The notes: generated from the sequence alone by a model not told the origin. A stretch of DNA of 64,000 nucleotides from Letharia columbiana (GCF_014066305.1 NW_023501113.1:124001-188000), one strand, 5' to 3'; counted from the stretch's first letter, positions 28,201 to 41,979 are shown. Made by a program: numbers and translations.

Positions 28201-28821
28201 ACTATATTCTATTTATATACTCGAAAATATAAGTTAATACTAAGTACTATTTCTTTTTTAGTAATCTTTTTATTAATAATAAAGATCGTATTTAGATTCT
28301 TACTTCTAATCTAGTTTATACTAAGATTATTTATAACTATTATTTAATTTATAATACTTTAAAGTCTAAAAATTTAAGATTTTATTTTTTATATTAAAAT
28401 TATTAGCTATACGTCTCTTCGAATAAGAAGTTCTCGCTAATAAAAAAGATATAAAGAGATTATTATTAGAATAATAAATTTATATATTTTTCGATAATTA
28501 GAAAGATAATTAGAATTCTATTCTATATTAAGTATCTTAACTCTCTTCTATCTAAGTAAAGTACTTTTAATTATCTTATTCTTATTTTTTACGCACTCTC
28601 TCTTATTATATATTAATATATTATTTATATAAACTCTATATCTTTAATTATTAATATAATTTTTTTATTATAAATAATATAAAGATTATTAATTATATAA
28701 TTTATTAATAAAATAATAACTTAATAGAAAGCTAATATATAATAAAATTCTAATATTAAAATCGCTTTAATAACTTTTTATAATATATTTAATATAAAAA
28801 TCTAAATTTATATAGTCTAAT

Positions 28822-31405
28822 TAGTATATATAATAGAATAAGGTAGGGCTGAACTAGAAAACCTTGAATTTGTATATATAGCCAATTATTAATTCGTTAG
28901 ATCTACGCTTTTTGGTTAGACACCGCGGGTAAATAAATTAGCGTCCGTAACCATTAAAAATCTACAAAAATCTATATGCAGAAGTCTTACCCTCTGAAAT
29001 AACCAGCTCTCTAAGAATACTATTACTTCATAATTTCGTAAATTATAGAGCTCAGTTTACGCTTTCTAACGATGTAAAAATTTTAAAGTTTGGCCTACTA
29101 TTGGTGGATTAAATGGATATTCAAATATGGTAGTCATGGTAGTCACACCAGACGCGTCCGGGATCGGATAATAATCCTTCCACCTGTTTGTGTAACTATT
29201 ATTCTTCCACCATTCTACCAATTCTACCAATTCCACCAATATGAACACAATCGTCTTCGATACCCCTCGCCCAATTAGAGCCCCTTACTAACGCCCCCAG
29301 GCCACCCCTCGGCGAATCCGCTACTGCTGGCAATCGAGGCCGTAAGCGAGCTCAACAGCTATCTACTACTGCACCAACTACTCATAAACGCGTTGGAAGG
29401 CCCTCAAAAAGAGCCCGAACGGATACGTCCTCCCCTACATACTCCTTCCAAGCCAGCGGTAGGTGGGTTAAACTGATATTCAAATATTGTAGTCACACCA
29501 GACGCGTCCGGTTTAGGCACGTACACCCCTTTTGCCCGCCTCTTAGAGCCCCTCCTGACGCCCCCAGGCCACCCCTCGGCGAATCCGCTACTGCTGGCAA
29601 TCGAGGCCGCAAGCGAGCCCAACAGCTACCTACTACTGCTCATAAACGCGTTGAAAAACCCTCAAAAAGAGCCCGAACGGATACGTCCTCCCCTACATAC
29701 TCCTCCCAAGCCAGCGATAGATGGGCTAAACTGACATTCAAATATTATAGTCACACCAAACGCGTCCGGGATCGGATAATAATCCTTCCACCTATTTGTG
29801 TAACCATTCTTCTTCCATTATTCTTCTTCCACTATTCTATCAATTCTATCAATTCTATCAATTCTACCAATTCCACCAATATAAATACATTTATCCTCGG
29901 TACCCTCGCACTCAATTAAATAAGAGGAGGATCTATAATAGGCGAATGCGGAGAATACTACGGAGAACATTACGGAGATAGTTATTAGCAGCAGTAACAC
30001 AATAGGCCTACTCTCCACGATCTCACACCAATCCACTTAGCCAGTGCAAGAGAAGTCAATACAGCAGGCGAATGCGGAGAACACTGCGGAGAAATCAAGC
30101 GGCAATAAGGCCCCCAACACCAAGAACACGGCTCAGCTCTCCAAGATCCCACGTCATATGCTCTCCACGGTTCCACATCAAATCATCACTTAGTAAGCGG
30201 AGAACACCACTGCAACTTAGCCTATCATCCCCACTACATTAAGAAGTAAGAGGAGGAACTACAATAGGCAAATGCGGAGAACACTGCGGAGAACACTACG
30301 GAGAACACTGCGGAGAAACCAAGCGGCAACAAGGCCCCCAGCACCAAGAACACGGCTCAGCTCTCCAAGATCCCACGTCATATGCTCTCCACGGTTCCAC
30401 ATCAAATCATCACTCAGCAAGCGGAGAACACCACTGCAACTTGGCCTGTCATCCCCACTGCATTAAGGAGTAAGAGGAGGAACTTAACAGGCAAATGCGG
30501 AGACACTACAACAGGCAAATGCGGAGAACACTACGGAGAACACTGCGGAGAAACCAAGCGGCAACAAGGCCACCATCGTCAAGAACACGGCTCAGCTCTC
30601 CAAGATCCCACGTCATATCAGTCATCCACTCAGTCAGCCACTCAGCTAGCCACTCAGTCTGATACTCTATAAGAGGAGGAGCAAGAGGAGGAACTACAAC
30701 AGGCAAATACGGAGAACACTACGGAGAAACCAAGCGGCAACAAGGCTACCATCGTCAAAAACACAGCTCAGCTCTCCAAGATCCCACGTCACATGCTCTC
30801 CACGGTTCCACATCAAATCATTACTCAGCAAGCGGAGAACACCACTGCAACTTGGCCTATCATCCCCACTGCATTAAGGAGCAAGAGGAGGAACTACAAT
30901 AACGTCACAAGAGGAGGATCTACTACGACGATCATAGCCAATTGGGCCTCTGCAGGAGGAACATCGGACGATACATATTTGGACGAATTGAAACCGTCCG
31001 ATGTCTTGCTCTGACAGCTATTTCATTATTCGAAAGATTTCACTGCGGCAGGAGATAATGTGGGATTCACACCACTAATTAGCATGTTGTCTCCATTTCT
31101 TTCCGATATTTCGATACTTCTTGCCATAAGGATATGGCCTTTCTCTGTTTCAATCCTCCATACTCGATATACCTTTCTAATTAGGCCTTAGCGCGCCTCT
31201 CTCCACACATATATATCTATATACTACATAGATTAAATTAATTTTGTAGTGATGGAAGTAGGTCAAAAACGCACAGCAAGCGATCAGAGTTCGATTTGAC
31301 TTAGGGCTAGGGCTAAAATTCCATTTGACTTAGAAAAATCCAACTCCATTTGACTTAGAAAAATGAAAAATCCAACTCCATGAATTTAATTCATGGGCCT
31401 TTACT
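28822..31405 (+). mobile_element. Long non-autonomous Helitron-like element, plus strand
   Basis: The 5' end is TAGTATATATAATAGAATAAG. The 3' end is the 15-bp palindrome ATGAATTTAATTCAT (31380-31394), then GGGCCTTTACT. The first ~900 bp correspond to 60141-60840 of the Rep-encoding copy at the right end of the window. The last ~1.2 kb correspond in inverted orientation to 16515-17840. It contains a two-unit ~267-bp duplication (29291 and 29558, phrase GCCCCCAGGCCACCCCTCGG) and a tandem array of ~180-235-bp units. No protein gene is supported; the frames of 60-96 codons lie in the arrays. Confidence 0.65.
30146..30900. repeat. Subterminal tandem array, inverted counterpart of 17061-17839
   Basis: The marker ATCCCACGTC recurs at 30146, 30370, 30605 and 30781 (spacings 224, 235 and 176). 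Phrases such as GCGGAGAACACCACTGCAAC and CATCAAATCATCACT recur between them. Units of 176 bp occur in both arrays, so the arrays share an ancestor older than the two insertions. Confidence 0.75.
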
Positions 31406-32368
31406 TATAAGATAATAATATTATATTAATAATCTTCTATATTATATAGACGAAAGATCTTTTTAAAAGAAATAAATTAGTTAATTTCTAATATCTTTTA
31501 ATCTCTTATAAAGTAATAACTAAATTATTATTAATTATATATATATATTACTTAATAAAATATTATATTACTATACTTACTTTCTTACTTTTAATATTAA
31601 TTTTTAATCTTTATAAATAAAGATCTTAATATAGTCTTTTTTTTATTTTTTTTTAAAAGGGGCGAAAAAAAAAAAACTTCCCTTTTTTTTTTTTTTTTCG
31701 TAATTATCTTTTTATAACTAGAAGACTTTAAGATTTTCTTTTAATTTAAAGTCTTAATATAAAGATTAAATAAGCGATTATTTAACTAATTATTTATATC
31801 GTTAAAAAGATTATTAAGATCTATATTATTTTTCGAATAAGTTAATTTAATATATAAATCGATATCGCTATCTCTATATAATAATAGTATAATAAAATTA
31901 TTATTAAAATTAATAATTATTAATAATATATTATTATTAAATTAGATTAAGATAAATAAGATAAAATAATTACGATATAAAATATTAATAAGAGAAAAAT
32001 TTAAAATACTAAGAAAGAAAGAAAGAGAGAATTTTTACTTATAGTTTTAATATCTTAAAATCTATCTAGCGTTATACTAGCGAAGTTTATCGAATTTAAT
32101 CTATTAAAATATATTATATAATATAATAATTATACTTTTAATTATTATTATAATTATATTAATTAACTCTTAAAAAACTAATCTTTTAATTAAAAGATTT
32201 ATATCTAGATATTTAATAATTATATATTAAAATATACTTACTTTAAATTCTAGATATAAATATCTTTATTTTTAGACGAGATAAAGAAGCTATAGATTTA
32301 AGATTAAATATTATTAATAGTTATCTACTATTTTCTATTATATTTTAATTATTTACGATTATTAATAT
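31406..32368. other. RIP-mutated DNA with long homopolymer runs
   Basis: No gene. Around 31640-31700 there are runs of about 12 A and about 16 T close together around ACTTCCC, able to form an A/T hairpin. The rest is AT-rich and lacks CA/TG. Confidence 0.5.
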
Positions 32369-33837
32369 ACTCGCTAATAAAAAATATATATTATTATTAT
32401 ATAAATTTAATCGCGATATTAATAATAACTATAAAAATTAAAATTATTAGATATAAAGATACTCGCTAATAAGAAAGATATACTATTATTATACGAATTT
32501 AGTCGCGATATTAATAGTAACTATAGGAATTAAAGCTATTAAATATAAGAATACTCGCTAATAAGAAAGATATACTATTACTATATAAATTTAATCGCGA
32601 TATTAATAATAATTATAAAAATTAAAGTTATTAGATATAGAAATATCTATTAATCGTATAAAAATACGCTATACTTAGTATAAGCTACCTTAACGCTAAG
32701 ATCACCTTAATATTAATTTTCTTAATTTTTTAACTCATTTATTCCCCATCTATTTATTATAATTATAACGATATCTAACTTATATATCGTTATTTAAGAA
32801 CGTATTTAATAGACCTTAGTCTCTATTACCCTCGAAATAAAGCTTAAAGTTACTCGATTAATTACTTAATTTAATATATTCTATAATTAGCTTCTATATC
32901 GCTATAATAAGATTCCCTTTAAAGATAACTACTCTTACGCGTCTATAGATTCTAAAAAATAGATTCTTTATTAATATATATAACGGCTCGATAGATCGAG
33001 AATATCTTATTATCGTTCGATATATATAAAAGTTACAATTTTTTTTTAGATCTACTCGTTAAGCGAGAATTAGATATTATTTAACGAGTTATAATAGCTC
33101 GAGTAACTCGAAAAGTAAAATCAATACGATGATTTAGAAGAGAGGTATTATTATTCTTATTAGACTCGGTCTTAGATTATTATACGTAAGGAAATAAAAA
33201 TTAAAAGAACTTTAAGAGCTTTAAAGTGGGTAAATACTAAAGAGTCTCGAGTATATAATATATTTAGAAATAAGAATATTAAGTAATTTAAGGCTATTAT
33301 ATAAAGAGTTAGAAAGTTAATTAAGATTAAAGTAATTAAAAAGATTAAAATAGATTAAAGTAGTTTTAAATAAATATATATATAGATAAGTAAATAGAAG
33401 AATTAAAAAAATTAATATTAGAGTAGTCTTAGCGTTAGAGTAACTTATACTAAGTATAGCGTATTTCCATACGATTAATAAGAAAGATATACTATTACTA
33501 TACGAATTTAATCGCGATATTAATAATAACTATAAAAATTAAAGTTATTAAATATAGAGATACTTATTAATAAGAAAGGCGTATTATTACTATACGAATT
33601 TAATCGCGATATTAATAATAATTATAGAAATTAAAGTTATTAAATATAGAGATACCCGCTAATAAGAAAGACGTATTATTATTATACGAATTTAATTACG
33701 ATATTAATAGTAATTATAGAAATTAAAGCTATTAAATATAAAGATACTTATTAATAAGAAAGGCGTATTATTATTATATAAATTTAGTCGCGATATTAAT
33801 AGTAACTATAAGAATTAAAGCTATTAGACGTAGGGAT
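32369..33837. repeat. 92-bp minisatellite, about seven units, split by an insertion
   Basis: Units begin at 32369, 32461, 32553 and 32645, and after the insertion at 33562, 33654 and 33746, always 92 bases apart. Each starts AC(T/C)CGCTAATAAGAAAG or the RIP variant ACTTATTAATAAGAAAG and contains TTTAATCGCGATATTAATA. The unit at 32645 is cut after eight bases and resumes at 33476. The period is not a multiple of three. Confidence 0.85.
32653..33475. mobile_element. 823-bp TIR element inserted in the minisatellite (TA target)
   Basis: The left end reads ATCGTATAAAAATACGCTAT and the right end, reverse-complemented, ATCGTATGGAAATACGCTAT. The inverted repeats continue with good identity for about 85 bp and include TATACTTAGTATA. 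Both ends are flanked by TA (32651-32652, 33476-33477), and the minisatellite unit rejoins exactly when the element is removed. The TA target suggests a Tc1/mariner/pogo-type element. There is no transposase frame, so it is non-autonomous or decayed. Confidence 0.75.
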
Positions 33838-36419
33838 ATAATCTTTAATTTAATATAGATTTTAGAATAAGAAGTCTCTTTTATTAAAGTAATAATATTT
33901 TTATAAATATATATCTATATTTAAATCGATTTAAGAAGTTTTATTTTATAAATATAAAATATATAAAATTATTAGATTAAGTATAATAGTTAAATATTAT
34001 TAATTAAGTATAATAAATAGAATAATAATTAGAATATCTTATTCTTAACTTAGAATAGTTTTTCTTTTATTTATTATATATTTTCTTTTTATAAAAACTA
34101 TATCTAGACTTTAATAATACTATATTATTACTTATAAACTTATATCTTATTATAATTATTTAAAAAGCTATATATCTTTTAATTATAAAGTAATTCTTTT
34201 TATATAAAATATATATAATTAAATTACTAGATATTAGTTAGTAATTTTCTTTATTTATAATTATTAGAGAGTAAGTTATATTATTAAAATTACTCGCTAA
34301 TTTTATTTTTATAACTTCTTAAAGTGCGTTTAATATAAAGAATTAAATTTAAAGTAAATTAATTAAATTTAAAGTTATATAAATTAAGATCTTCTTTATT
34401 ATTTAAGCGAATATAATTTAAAAAATAATTAAATTCGTTAACTTCTATAATCCGCGAATTTTCTTTAATATATAAATTTTAAAGTTTAATTAATAATAAT
34501 ATAATTAACGCGTATAATTAATTTATTATTTAATTTAAATATATATAATTAATATAACTATATACTTTTTTTATTTATAATTATACTTTTTAAATTTCGC
34601 GTATAATCTTCTAATTTTTATCTTCGCGAAGTTTTATTTTTACTTCCCTTTAATAATTTAGATAAGTCTAAATTAATAATTAATAAATTATTAAGAATTT
34701 TTTAAGCTTTCGCGATTATTAAATTAATAACTTTAATAAGTAATAATACTATATATTAATAAATTATAATTAATATTATAATTAATTATTATATTAAAAG
34801 ATATAGCGCTATTAAATATATACTTACTTTATAAAAATAATATTATTAATTTAATTTAATTATAGAATATAGAGAAAATAATTTTATTTTTTTTAGATAT
34901 AGATAATATCGTAATAAATAAGTATATTATAATATAAATATTATAATAATAAAAAGAATTTTTAAAAAAGAAGAGAGTAAATTAGAAAAGAATAATATTA
35001 AATATTTATTATCGAGCTAATTAATATTATATAACTAAAATCTTATTAAAATAAAATATTATTTAAAGATAAATTAAATCTAAATATTAATTAAAAAGCT
35101 AATTAAAAAAAAAATTAACTTCTTTTTTATTAATATATATCGTAAAGCTATATATAAGCGCTTCTTTTTATATTTTAAATATACTTTAAATATTTATAAC
35201 TATATATATACGCTCTCTCTTATATTTTATATATTTTAATATTCTTTATATATATAATATATTTATTAAAGATAATTTTATTAATCTAATTAATTTCTAT
35301 TTAATTTTATATTTATTAATTATAAGAAAAGCTCTTTATTCTAATATTATAACTTTATTAATTTATTATTCTTAGATATCGGGCTATTTATAGCTTATAA
35401 TTAATTTACTTACTCTCTTCTTTTCTTCTATTATAAAGATAAAAGAAGATATTATTTCTTTTTCGTTTTTATCTATAATAAATTAATTATTATTTTTATA
35501 AGATTAAAGATATCGATTTAAAGATAAAGTCGCTTAATTAAAAGCGAAGAATATAATATTTTAATATTTTAATATTTAAGTAAAAGATATTATAATATTA
35601 CTTAAATAAGAGAGAGTTATATTAATAAAAAAGATTTTAAAATTTAAGAATAATCTTAATATAGCGAAAGATTTAATTTTTATATATAAAAGATTTAGAT
35701 AATAACTAGTTTAGCTAATTAAATTATTAAAATATTTAAATTAAATTTTAATTCTATATTAACGTCTAATAAAATTTATTTAATAATTTTAAAATATTAA
35801 TATATATCTTTATTAATATAATTAGCGATTAAAATATTAATTAAATAAATATAATTTTTAATTTTAATAATTAAAATAATATAATAATAAATTAGTACTA
35901 GTATTAAAGTAAATAAAATATATATTATATTAAATAGAAAAGCGTTAATAATTAGATTAATTAGAGTTTTAAATTAATAAAATTAAATATTAATTCTATA
36001 TTAATATTATTATATATTTTTAATATATAATTATTAATTATAATATTAATTAGAAAGAATTAATTTTTAATTTAAAATATTAAGAATAATATAGCGATAT
36101 ATTATTAAAGTAATATAAGTTTCTATTATAGCGAGAAGATAGAATTTATATATTAAATATTAATTTTATTTTATTTCTAATATTTTATTTATTTATATAT
36201 CTCTTTTAATTTCTTTTTAAATATCTTAATTTTAAGATATTAATTAAATCTTTATTTAGCGTAAATTTAATTTTTTTAATTAATAATATTTAATATAAAA
36301 TATTAATAAATATATTTTAATATAAAGATAATAATAAATCTTACTTTCTTTTTAATATTAATAATAAAAAATAAAAAATATAGTAATAAATAAAGATAGT
36401 ATAGATTATATAGAATTAT
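33838..36419. other. RIP-mutated DNA, no recognisable content
   Basis: AT-rich, CA/TG-poor, with frequent stops in all frames. I see no motif, terminal repeat or internal duplication that I can name. Confidence 0.45.
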
Positions 36420-36570
36420 TGTCAAGGAATAGGATAACTGGGTCATGAATTCATGTGGTGTAAAAGATGTTGATTATTCTATGTGCCCGCAGGGCAGATA
36501 TGTGCGGTGCCAAGCCACGCTAGGCCCAAATGGGTGGTGGCTCTGGAGGAGGCCTTGGCGTACCGTGACA
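36420..36570 (-). repeat. LTR of the miniature retroelement (3' LTR in minus reading)
   Basis: 151 bp with TG...CA ends. It differs from the other LTR at about 36437 (A against G) and 36546 (G against A). Confidence 0.8.
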
Positions 36571-36662
36571 ACATGCCCGCAAAGAATGAAAAAAAGACAC
36601 GTCCCCGTGGCTGCATCTCTGGATAGCTACATCAAGCGTGCGCTGTCCATATATCCATGCAC

Positions 36663-37088
36663 CTATCCTTGGCCTATAGCCTCCATATCCTTCGCGAATC
36701 GAATGTAGTCGGGCGGAGAGGCGAGAGCGAGAAGAGAGGTGAGAAGAGAGGCGAGAGGGGTGGCGAAAACCGGTGTATTGCTGAGGCGAGAGGAAGGTTC
36801 TCCGCAATTATGCATAGTGGCCTGGTGTTCAATTGTGGAGAGTGTGCCCGCTTGAATAGGACTGCTGCTGCCCATGCTCTTATTCTTCTCCATGATTTTC
36901 TCCGTAGTGGCCTGTTGCTGCTTTGGTGGCTGTGCCGGCTTTGGCACTATGACTGACTGCTTTTGCTGGAGCGGCAGTGGGCCAAAGTGTTGTTTGAATG
37001 CCTGATTAAGCACGTGTTGAATGAGGACGGTGAGAGAGCTGACTTGCTGTGCTGAGAAGCCCGGGAGCGAGATTTGACTGCTAGTCAT
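36663..37088 (-). CDS. Gag-like remnant ORF of the miniature retroelement
   Basis: 141 codons from ATG at 37088. The N-terminal part (MTSSQISLPGFSAQQVSSLT, then a predicted helix with VLIQHVLNQAF) resembles the start of a retrotransposon Gag. The middle is rich in Gln, Pro and Lys. There is no zinc knuckle, protease or polymerase, and the frame runs out where a full Gag would continue. It starts about 200 bp inside the 5' LTR on the same strand as the primer-binding site, as gag would. The family assignment is inference from position and composition; it could be a chance frame. Confidence 0.4.
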   Translation of the reverse strand: MTSSQISLPGFSAQQVSSLTVLIQHVLNQAFKQHFGPLPLQQKQSVIVPKPAQPPKQQQATTEKIMEKNKSMGSSSPIQAGTLSTIEHQATMHNCGEPSSRLSNTPVFATPLASLLTSLLALASPPDYIRFAKDMEAIGQG

Positions 37089-37285
37089 GATGTAGGTGTC
37101 AAATGGCCTAATGAAAGGATTGACTGTGTGGTCTGGTAGGCTGGTAAATAGCCTAATTGTCTGATTGCGTAGACTGAATCTAGCTGCGTAGCGGAGCGCG
37201 GGGCTGACTGTCGGTATAGCGTGACTGCGGGTTGAGTGACGGTATAGACGACTTGGGAGGACCTGGGTTAGGTGTTGCTACCAAT

Positions 37286-37436
37286 TGTCAAGGAATAGGA
37301 TGACTGGGTCATGAATTCATGTGGTGTAAAAGATGTTGATTATTCTATGTGCCCGCAGGGCAGATATGTGCGGTGCCAAGCCACGCTAGGCCCAAATGGG
37401 TGGTGGCTCTGAAGGAGGCCTTGGCGTACCGTGACA
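37286..37436 (-). repeat. LTR of the miniature retroelement (5' LTR in minus reading)
   Basis: 151 bp, 149 of 151 bases identical to 36420-36570. The candidate primer-binding site lies two bases inside it. Confidence 0.8.
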
Positions 37437-40400
37437 ATTAATCTAAATCTAATAATTATTATTAATCTATTTATTAAGACTTAGAAATTAGAAAATCTTA
37501 GAAGTAAATATAATTTAATAAATATACGCTTATTAATTTTAAAAAGCTATATATTATTTATTATTATTATAATAAGATTTTAATTTAATTATTTATAAAT
37601 TACGAAATAAGCGATATAATAGTATATATTAAATTTAAGAGATATATTAAGAAATCTAATTTAAGTAATTTATAATAAATAAATCTAGTTAATAATTATA
37701 AAAATTAGATATATTTCTAAATTAGATAATATAAATTATTAATAAATAAAATAATAAATAAAATATCTAGCTTACTATTTACTCTAGAAAAGATAATATT
37801 AAAATTCTCTTATAATATTAGAAGATTAAAAGTTTATACGCGAAGACTTTTCGAAATAATTTCGTTATTAAATTATAAATATTAATATTTTATTTATAAT
37901 TATTAATAATTCTAAGATATTATAATTTTTATATTATTTTAACTTTAATATATAATTAAAGTTAATATTTATTATAAAGAATTAATTAATAAAAAAAGCT
38001 ATAGAGCTAGAGATAAGATTATTAAAAAATTTATTAATTAATAATATTAAACTCTATTTAACTCTAAATTATTAATTATTTTATAATTATTAATTATTTA
38101 TAATAATTCTAATCTTTTTTATTAATATTAATTAATAATAATATAAGATTCTTATAGATTTCGAGTATATTAAAGATAAATATATTAATTAAAAACTTAT
38201 AAATATTATTAATTTAATTCTTATAGAATATAAGATTTAAATTTATATATTTAAACTTATAATTAATAATATTAATAATAATAATATACTCTTTAATAAT
38301 TTAATTATTTATCTTTTTATTTTTATAGTAAAGAATTCGCTTAATATTAGAGAATTTAAGTTTTTAAATTATTTATAATATATTCTCTATATAGCGTATA
38401 TTATTTAATTAATTTTAAAAGAACTTCTAGATAATATTAGAGTTATTTTAATAAATAAGAAATTTTAAAGAAATTAAAATAATAAAGAAGATAAGAATTA
38501 AATTTAAGTAAATATAATTAACTTATTAATAACTCTAATAAAGATATAATATTTCTTATTATTATTCTAGTTATTATATTATTAATTATATTAAAATTCG
38601 AAAAATTATTATATATATTAATACTAGTAATTAATATAAAAAAATTCTTTTTATATTATAAATTAAATAACTTTAAAATAAAAACGTTTTAATATTAAAT
38701 AAATATTAACTTTTTAAAAAAAAGTAATATTATTAAAGATATTCTTTTAAGCTTTTTTAGAATATTAAGACTCGCTAAGATTTAATTTATTAGATATTAA
38801 TTCGCGCTCTACTTCTTTATATTAATATTATATACTTCTTAAAAAATAAATTAACTATTTATTTAAAATTAAATAATAAAAAATAATTATAAATAGAAAT
38901 TATAATCTAGACGTTTAAATAATTTTTAATTAATTTCTAATAGATTTAATATTTAATTTAGCTTATTAAATCTTTTTATAAATTTATAAAATTAATAAAT
39001 AGAGGAAAGAAGGCTATAATTTATTATATTTTTAATATTTATAATTATCTATTTAATTATATAGATAAAAAGCTTAGAAAATTAAGAAGAAAGAGAATTT
39101 CTTAGAAAAAAGAACTTCTTAAAACTTTTAAAATAGTTTATAAAAAATTAACTATCTATTATAATCGAACTTAATTAGATTTAAACTATCTATATAAATA
39201 AACTACGCTTTTATATTTAAATTATAATAATATAAAATTAAAAAAATTAAATTAAAAGATTAATATTAAAAAGAAGTTATAAATAAAGATTTACTAAAAA
39301 ACGCTTAAAAGAATATTTTAAAATTATTAAAATATTAATATAAGTAGTTAATTATAAAGAGTTAAGCGAATAAATTAATTAAATAAAAATACGCTTAATT
39401 AAATAATAAAATTTAAGATTAAGAATTTAAATAATAAGAATAAATATAATTAGCTTTAATAATATAGAAGAAATAATAAATTTTCTAATTATTATTCTAA
39501 TTATAATTTTACTTTTAATTTTTATAAAGCTTCTTTTAATAATTTAGTAAATCTTTTAATTCTAAAATAATAGAAAGAATTTAAAGTCTAAATATATTAT
39601 AATTACTTAAATAATTTATAATATTCTTTATTCTCTCAGCGGAGGCTATTATATATAAGCGGTATTTCTTAATAACTAAAAGATATTATAATACTTAAAA
39701 ATATTATTTATTAGCGATATTTTATATTTTAATAATAATTCTTTATACGAAGTATTAAGAAAATAAGCTTAAATAGATTAGATTTAATTTTAAAGAAGAT
39801 TTTAATATATCGAATTAGATTAAAAGAGCTAATAATATTTTATATAAAAACTTAATTAATATTTATAATAATTATATTAATAAAGATAATAAGCTTATAA
39901 AAAGTATTTCGATAAATTTAATATTTATAAATTTATTAAAATATATTATTAATACTCTATAATATATAGAGAAATAATTAATAGATTTATAATTAAGGAG
40001 AATTAATAATAATAGATTTAATTTTAATAAAGAGATTTAGAGTAACTTAAAAAGCGAATTTATTTATAAATAATTAATAAGTTTAATTAGATAGAGATAA
40101 ATTTAAAGTATTTAAAAGAATTAAGATAAAGTAGAATAAAAGAGTAAAATAAAGTTTAAGAGAAGAATAAATATAAAGTTTATTAAGCTTATTTAACGCG
40201 TTAAGATAAATATATAAATAAAAATAATTATAGAATTATATTTTTATAATATTTAAAGATTTAAAATTTAGAATATTCTTTTATATTATAATTTTAAAAA
40301 GAAGAATAGAGATATTTATAATTCTAATTATTATTCTAATTATTATTATTAATAAAAAGATAAATAGCTATATTAAATTACTCTTTATATTCCCTCTCTC

Positions 40401-41979
40401 TTAATAAAGAAAAATAAATATATTCTATATATCTTAATCGAATTATTCTATAAATATAGAAATCTTAATCGAGATATCTTATATATATATTATTTTATAA
40501 TATAATATTATAGATATATTATATCGTAAAATATATCGCTAAGATCTCGAATTTATATTAAAAAAATAATATAATATTTAACTCTATTTATATTATATTC
40601 GAGTACGATATAATATTACTTAATATAAAATATTCTATAAAATATATTATATCTTTTCGACTAGTATATATAGATATTAATATCTAAGTTTAGAATCTAG
40701 ATATTAAGATTAATATATATATTATTTATTATAAGATAAATTTACTTACTAATCTCATTTATCGCGTTTTCGATATTAATTTCTTTAAGAGTATCGAAAA
40801 TGTCGTTTAGTAATATTTAAAAGAATCTATTAATAAGATTTATAGATATTTAATTTTCGATATTAGACATTTTTTCTTTTAGAACGACTATATTCTTAGA
40901 ACTTCGTATATAATTCTCTTTAAGTAATTCGATTTCTTCGCTTATAGTATCTTTTTAATAAGTTAGTTAATATATAAGAAGATAGTTAATTTTATCTTAT
41001 TCTAAAGATATATTTAAATTTAGAGCTATAAAGTAATTATAATTTTCTAATAACTCTATAATAAAAATAGTAATTACGTTATTATTATTAAATATAACTA
41101 TATTATTAAGCGAGATAGTATTAAAACTATTAATAATAGTTATAAGACTATTATTATTAAATATAACACCTTTAAATAGAAAAATCTAAACTCTCTTCTT
41201 CTTAAAAGTAAACTTATTCTTCTTACTTAACTTCTCTTTATTTTCGAATCTTTCTAGACTAATAGTCTAAGAATAATCTTTAATAAAAGTCTCTAAAGTA
41301 AGAATAAAATAGGTTATATCTTAAAGAAAGTTTATTTAAACATTTTTTAGCGTCGAGGAAAATACTTTATCGTTTATAATTATAACTACGACTATTTCAT
41401 TTAGCTTTATTTTACATTTAAAGTTATTTTCGAATTCGACGTTACTTAAGCGTCTAGATTATTTAGAATATCTATTATTCTATAAACGTTATTTTAAATA
41501 CGTCTTTTTATACTTAATTTTATTATAGTTCTAGATATCGTATACAAAATATCTCTCTCTTAAAATTCTTTATTCTCGTATTATAAAGGTATCGCGATTT
41601 ACGAAGCGATTTTCATTTATAAGAAAATTACGAAATTTAGATTTCATAGAGTAGTTTTCTCGAAAATCTAATTTTAGAAAGTTAAAGAATTTAAATATAA
41701 GTAATTAAGTAATTATATAATCTAGTTTCTCGAATTTAATATCGATATTATAAAGTAAATAATATTATATCGTAAAATCTTTATATATTAAATATTCTCT
41801 AAGTTCTCGAATAATTTTATTAATTATTATAGAATCGTTATAGTAATCTCTAGTCTTTAGAATATCTTACTTAATATTCTCGATTATATTAATATAATTC
41901 TAAGCTTATTAATAGCGAATAACGTAAATACTATTAAACTAGTTTTTCGCTATCTTATATATATATATCTATAATATTA
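37437..41979. mobile_element. RIP-mutated repeat block
   Basis: AT-rich and CA/TG-depleted. Bases about 40440-40690 match 14740-14965 inverted, including TAGTCGAAAAGATATAATAT in reverse complement. From 40700 to 41600 CA/TG are slightly less depleted. No gene could be read. It is probably one or more retroelements, one of them shared with 14674-16514. Confidence 0.45.

Larger units (their letters stand above)
18384..28821. mobile_element. 10.4-kb RIP-mutated block, mostly unidentified repeats
   Basis: AT-rich throughout, CA/TG-depleted, with no open frame of note. Recognised pieces inside are the direct repeat 19745-20430, a 24-bp minisatellite at 22759-22926 and a short Helitron-like copy at 24768-25232. 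I looked for reverse transcriptase and integrase motifs on both strands and found none I would defend. It probably consists of nested retroelements mutated beyond reading. Confidence 0.5.
36420..37436 (-). mobile_element. 1,017-bp miniature LTR retroelement (TRIM-like), recent
   Basis: Two 151-bp direct repeats (36420-36570 and 37286-37436) begin TGTCAAGGAATAGG and end TACCGTGACA, and differ at only two positions, both G/A. Read on the minus strand, the sequence two bases inside the 5' LTR is TGGTAGCAACACC (37283-37271). It begins with TGG like a tRNA primer-binding site, so the element probably runs on the minus strand. No clear polypurine tract was seen. Flanking five-mers are ATTAT and ATTAA (four of five match). 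The internal 715 bp is of normal composition in RIP-mutated surroundings, which implies late insertion. Confidence 0.75.

Noticed and set aside
18384..28821. AT-rich block as a regional centromere
   Set aside because: AT-richness is explained by RIP of repeats and similar blocks occur across the window; no positive evidence.
16515..31405. A single giant transposon with ~2-kb terminal inverted repeats
   Set aside because: Each arm has its own 5' and 3' family ends, the arms differ in length (1.9 and 2.6 kb), and the same ends bound isolated short copies elsewhere. Two independent insertions in opposite orientation explain it better.
32369..33837. CRISPR-like array
   Set aside because: Units are contiguous 92-bp repeats without spacers, in a eukaryotic RIP-mutated setting.
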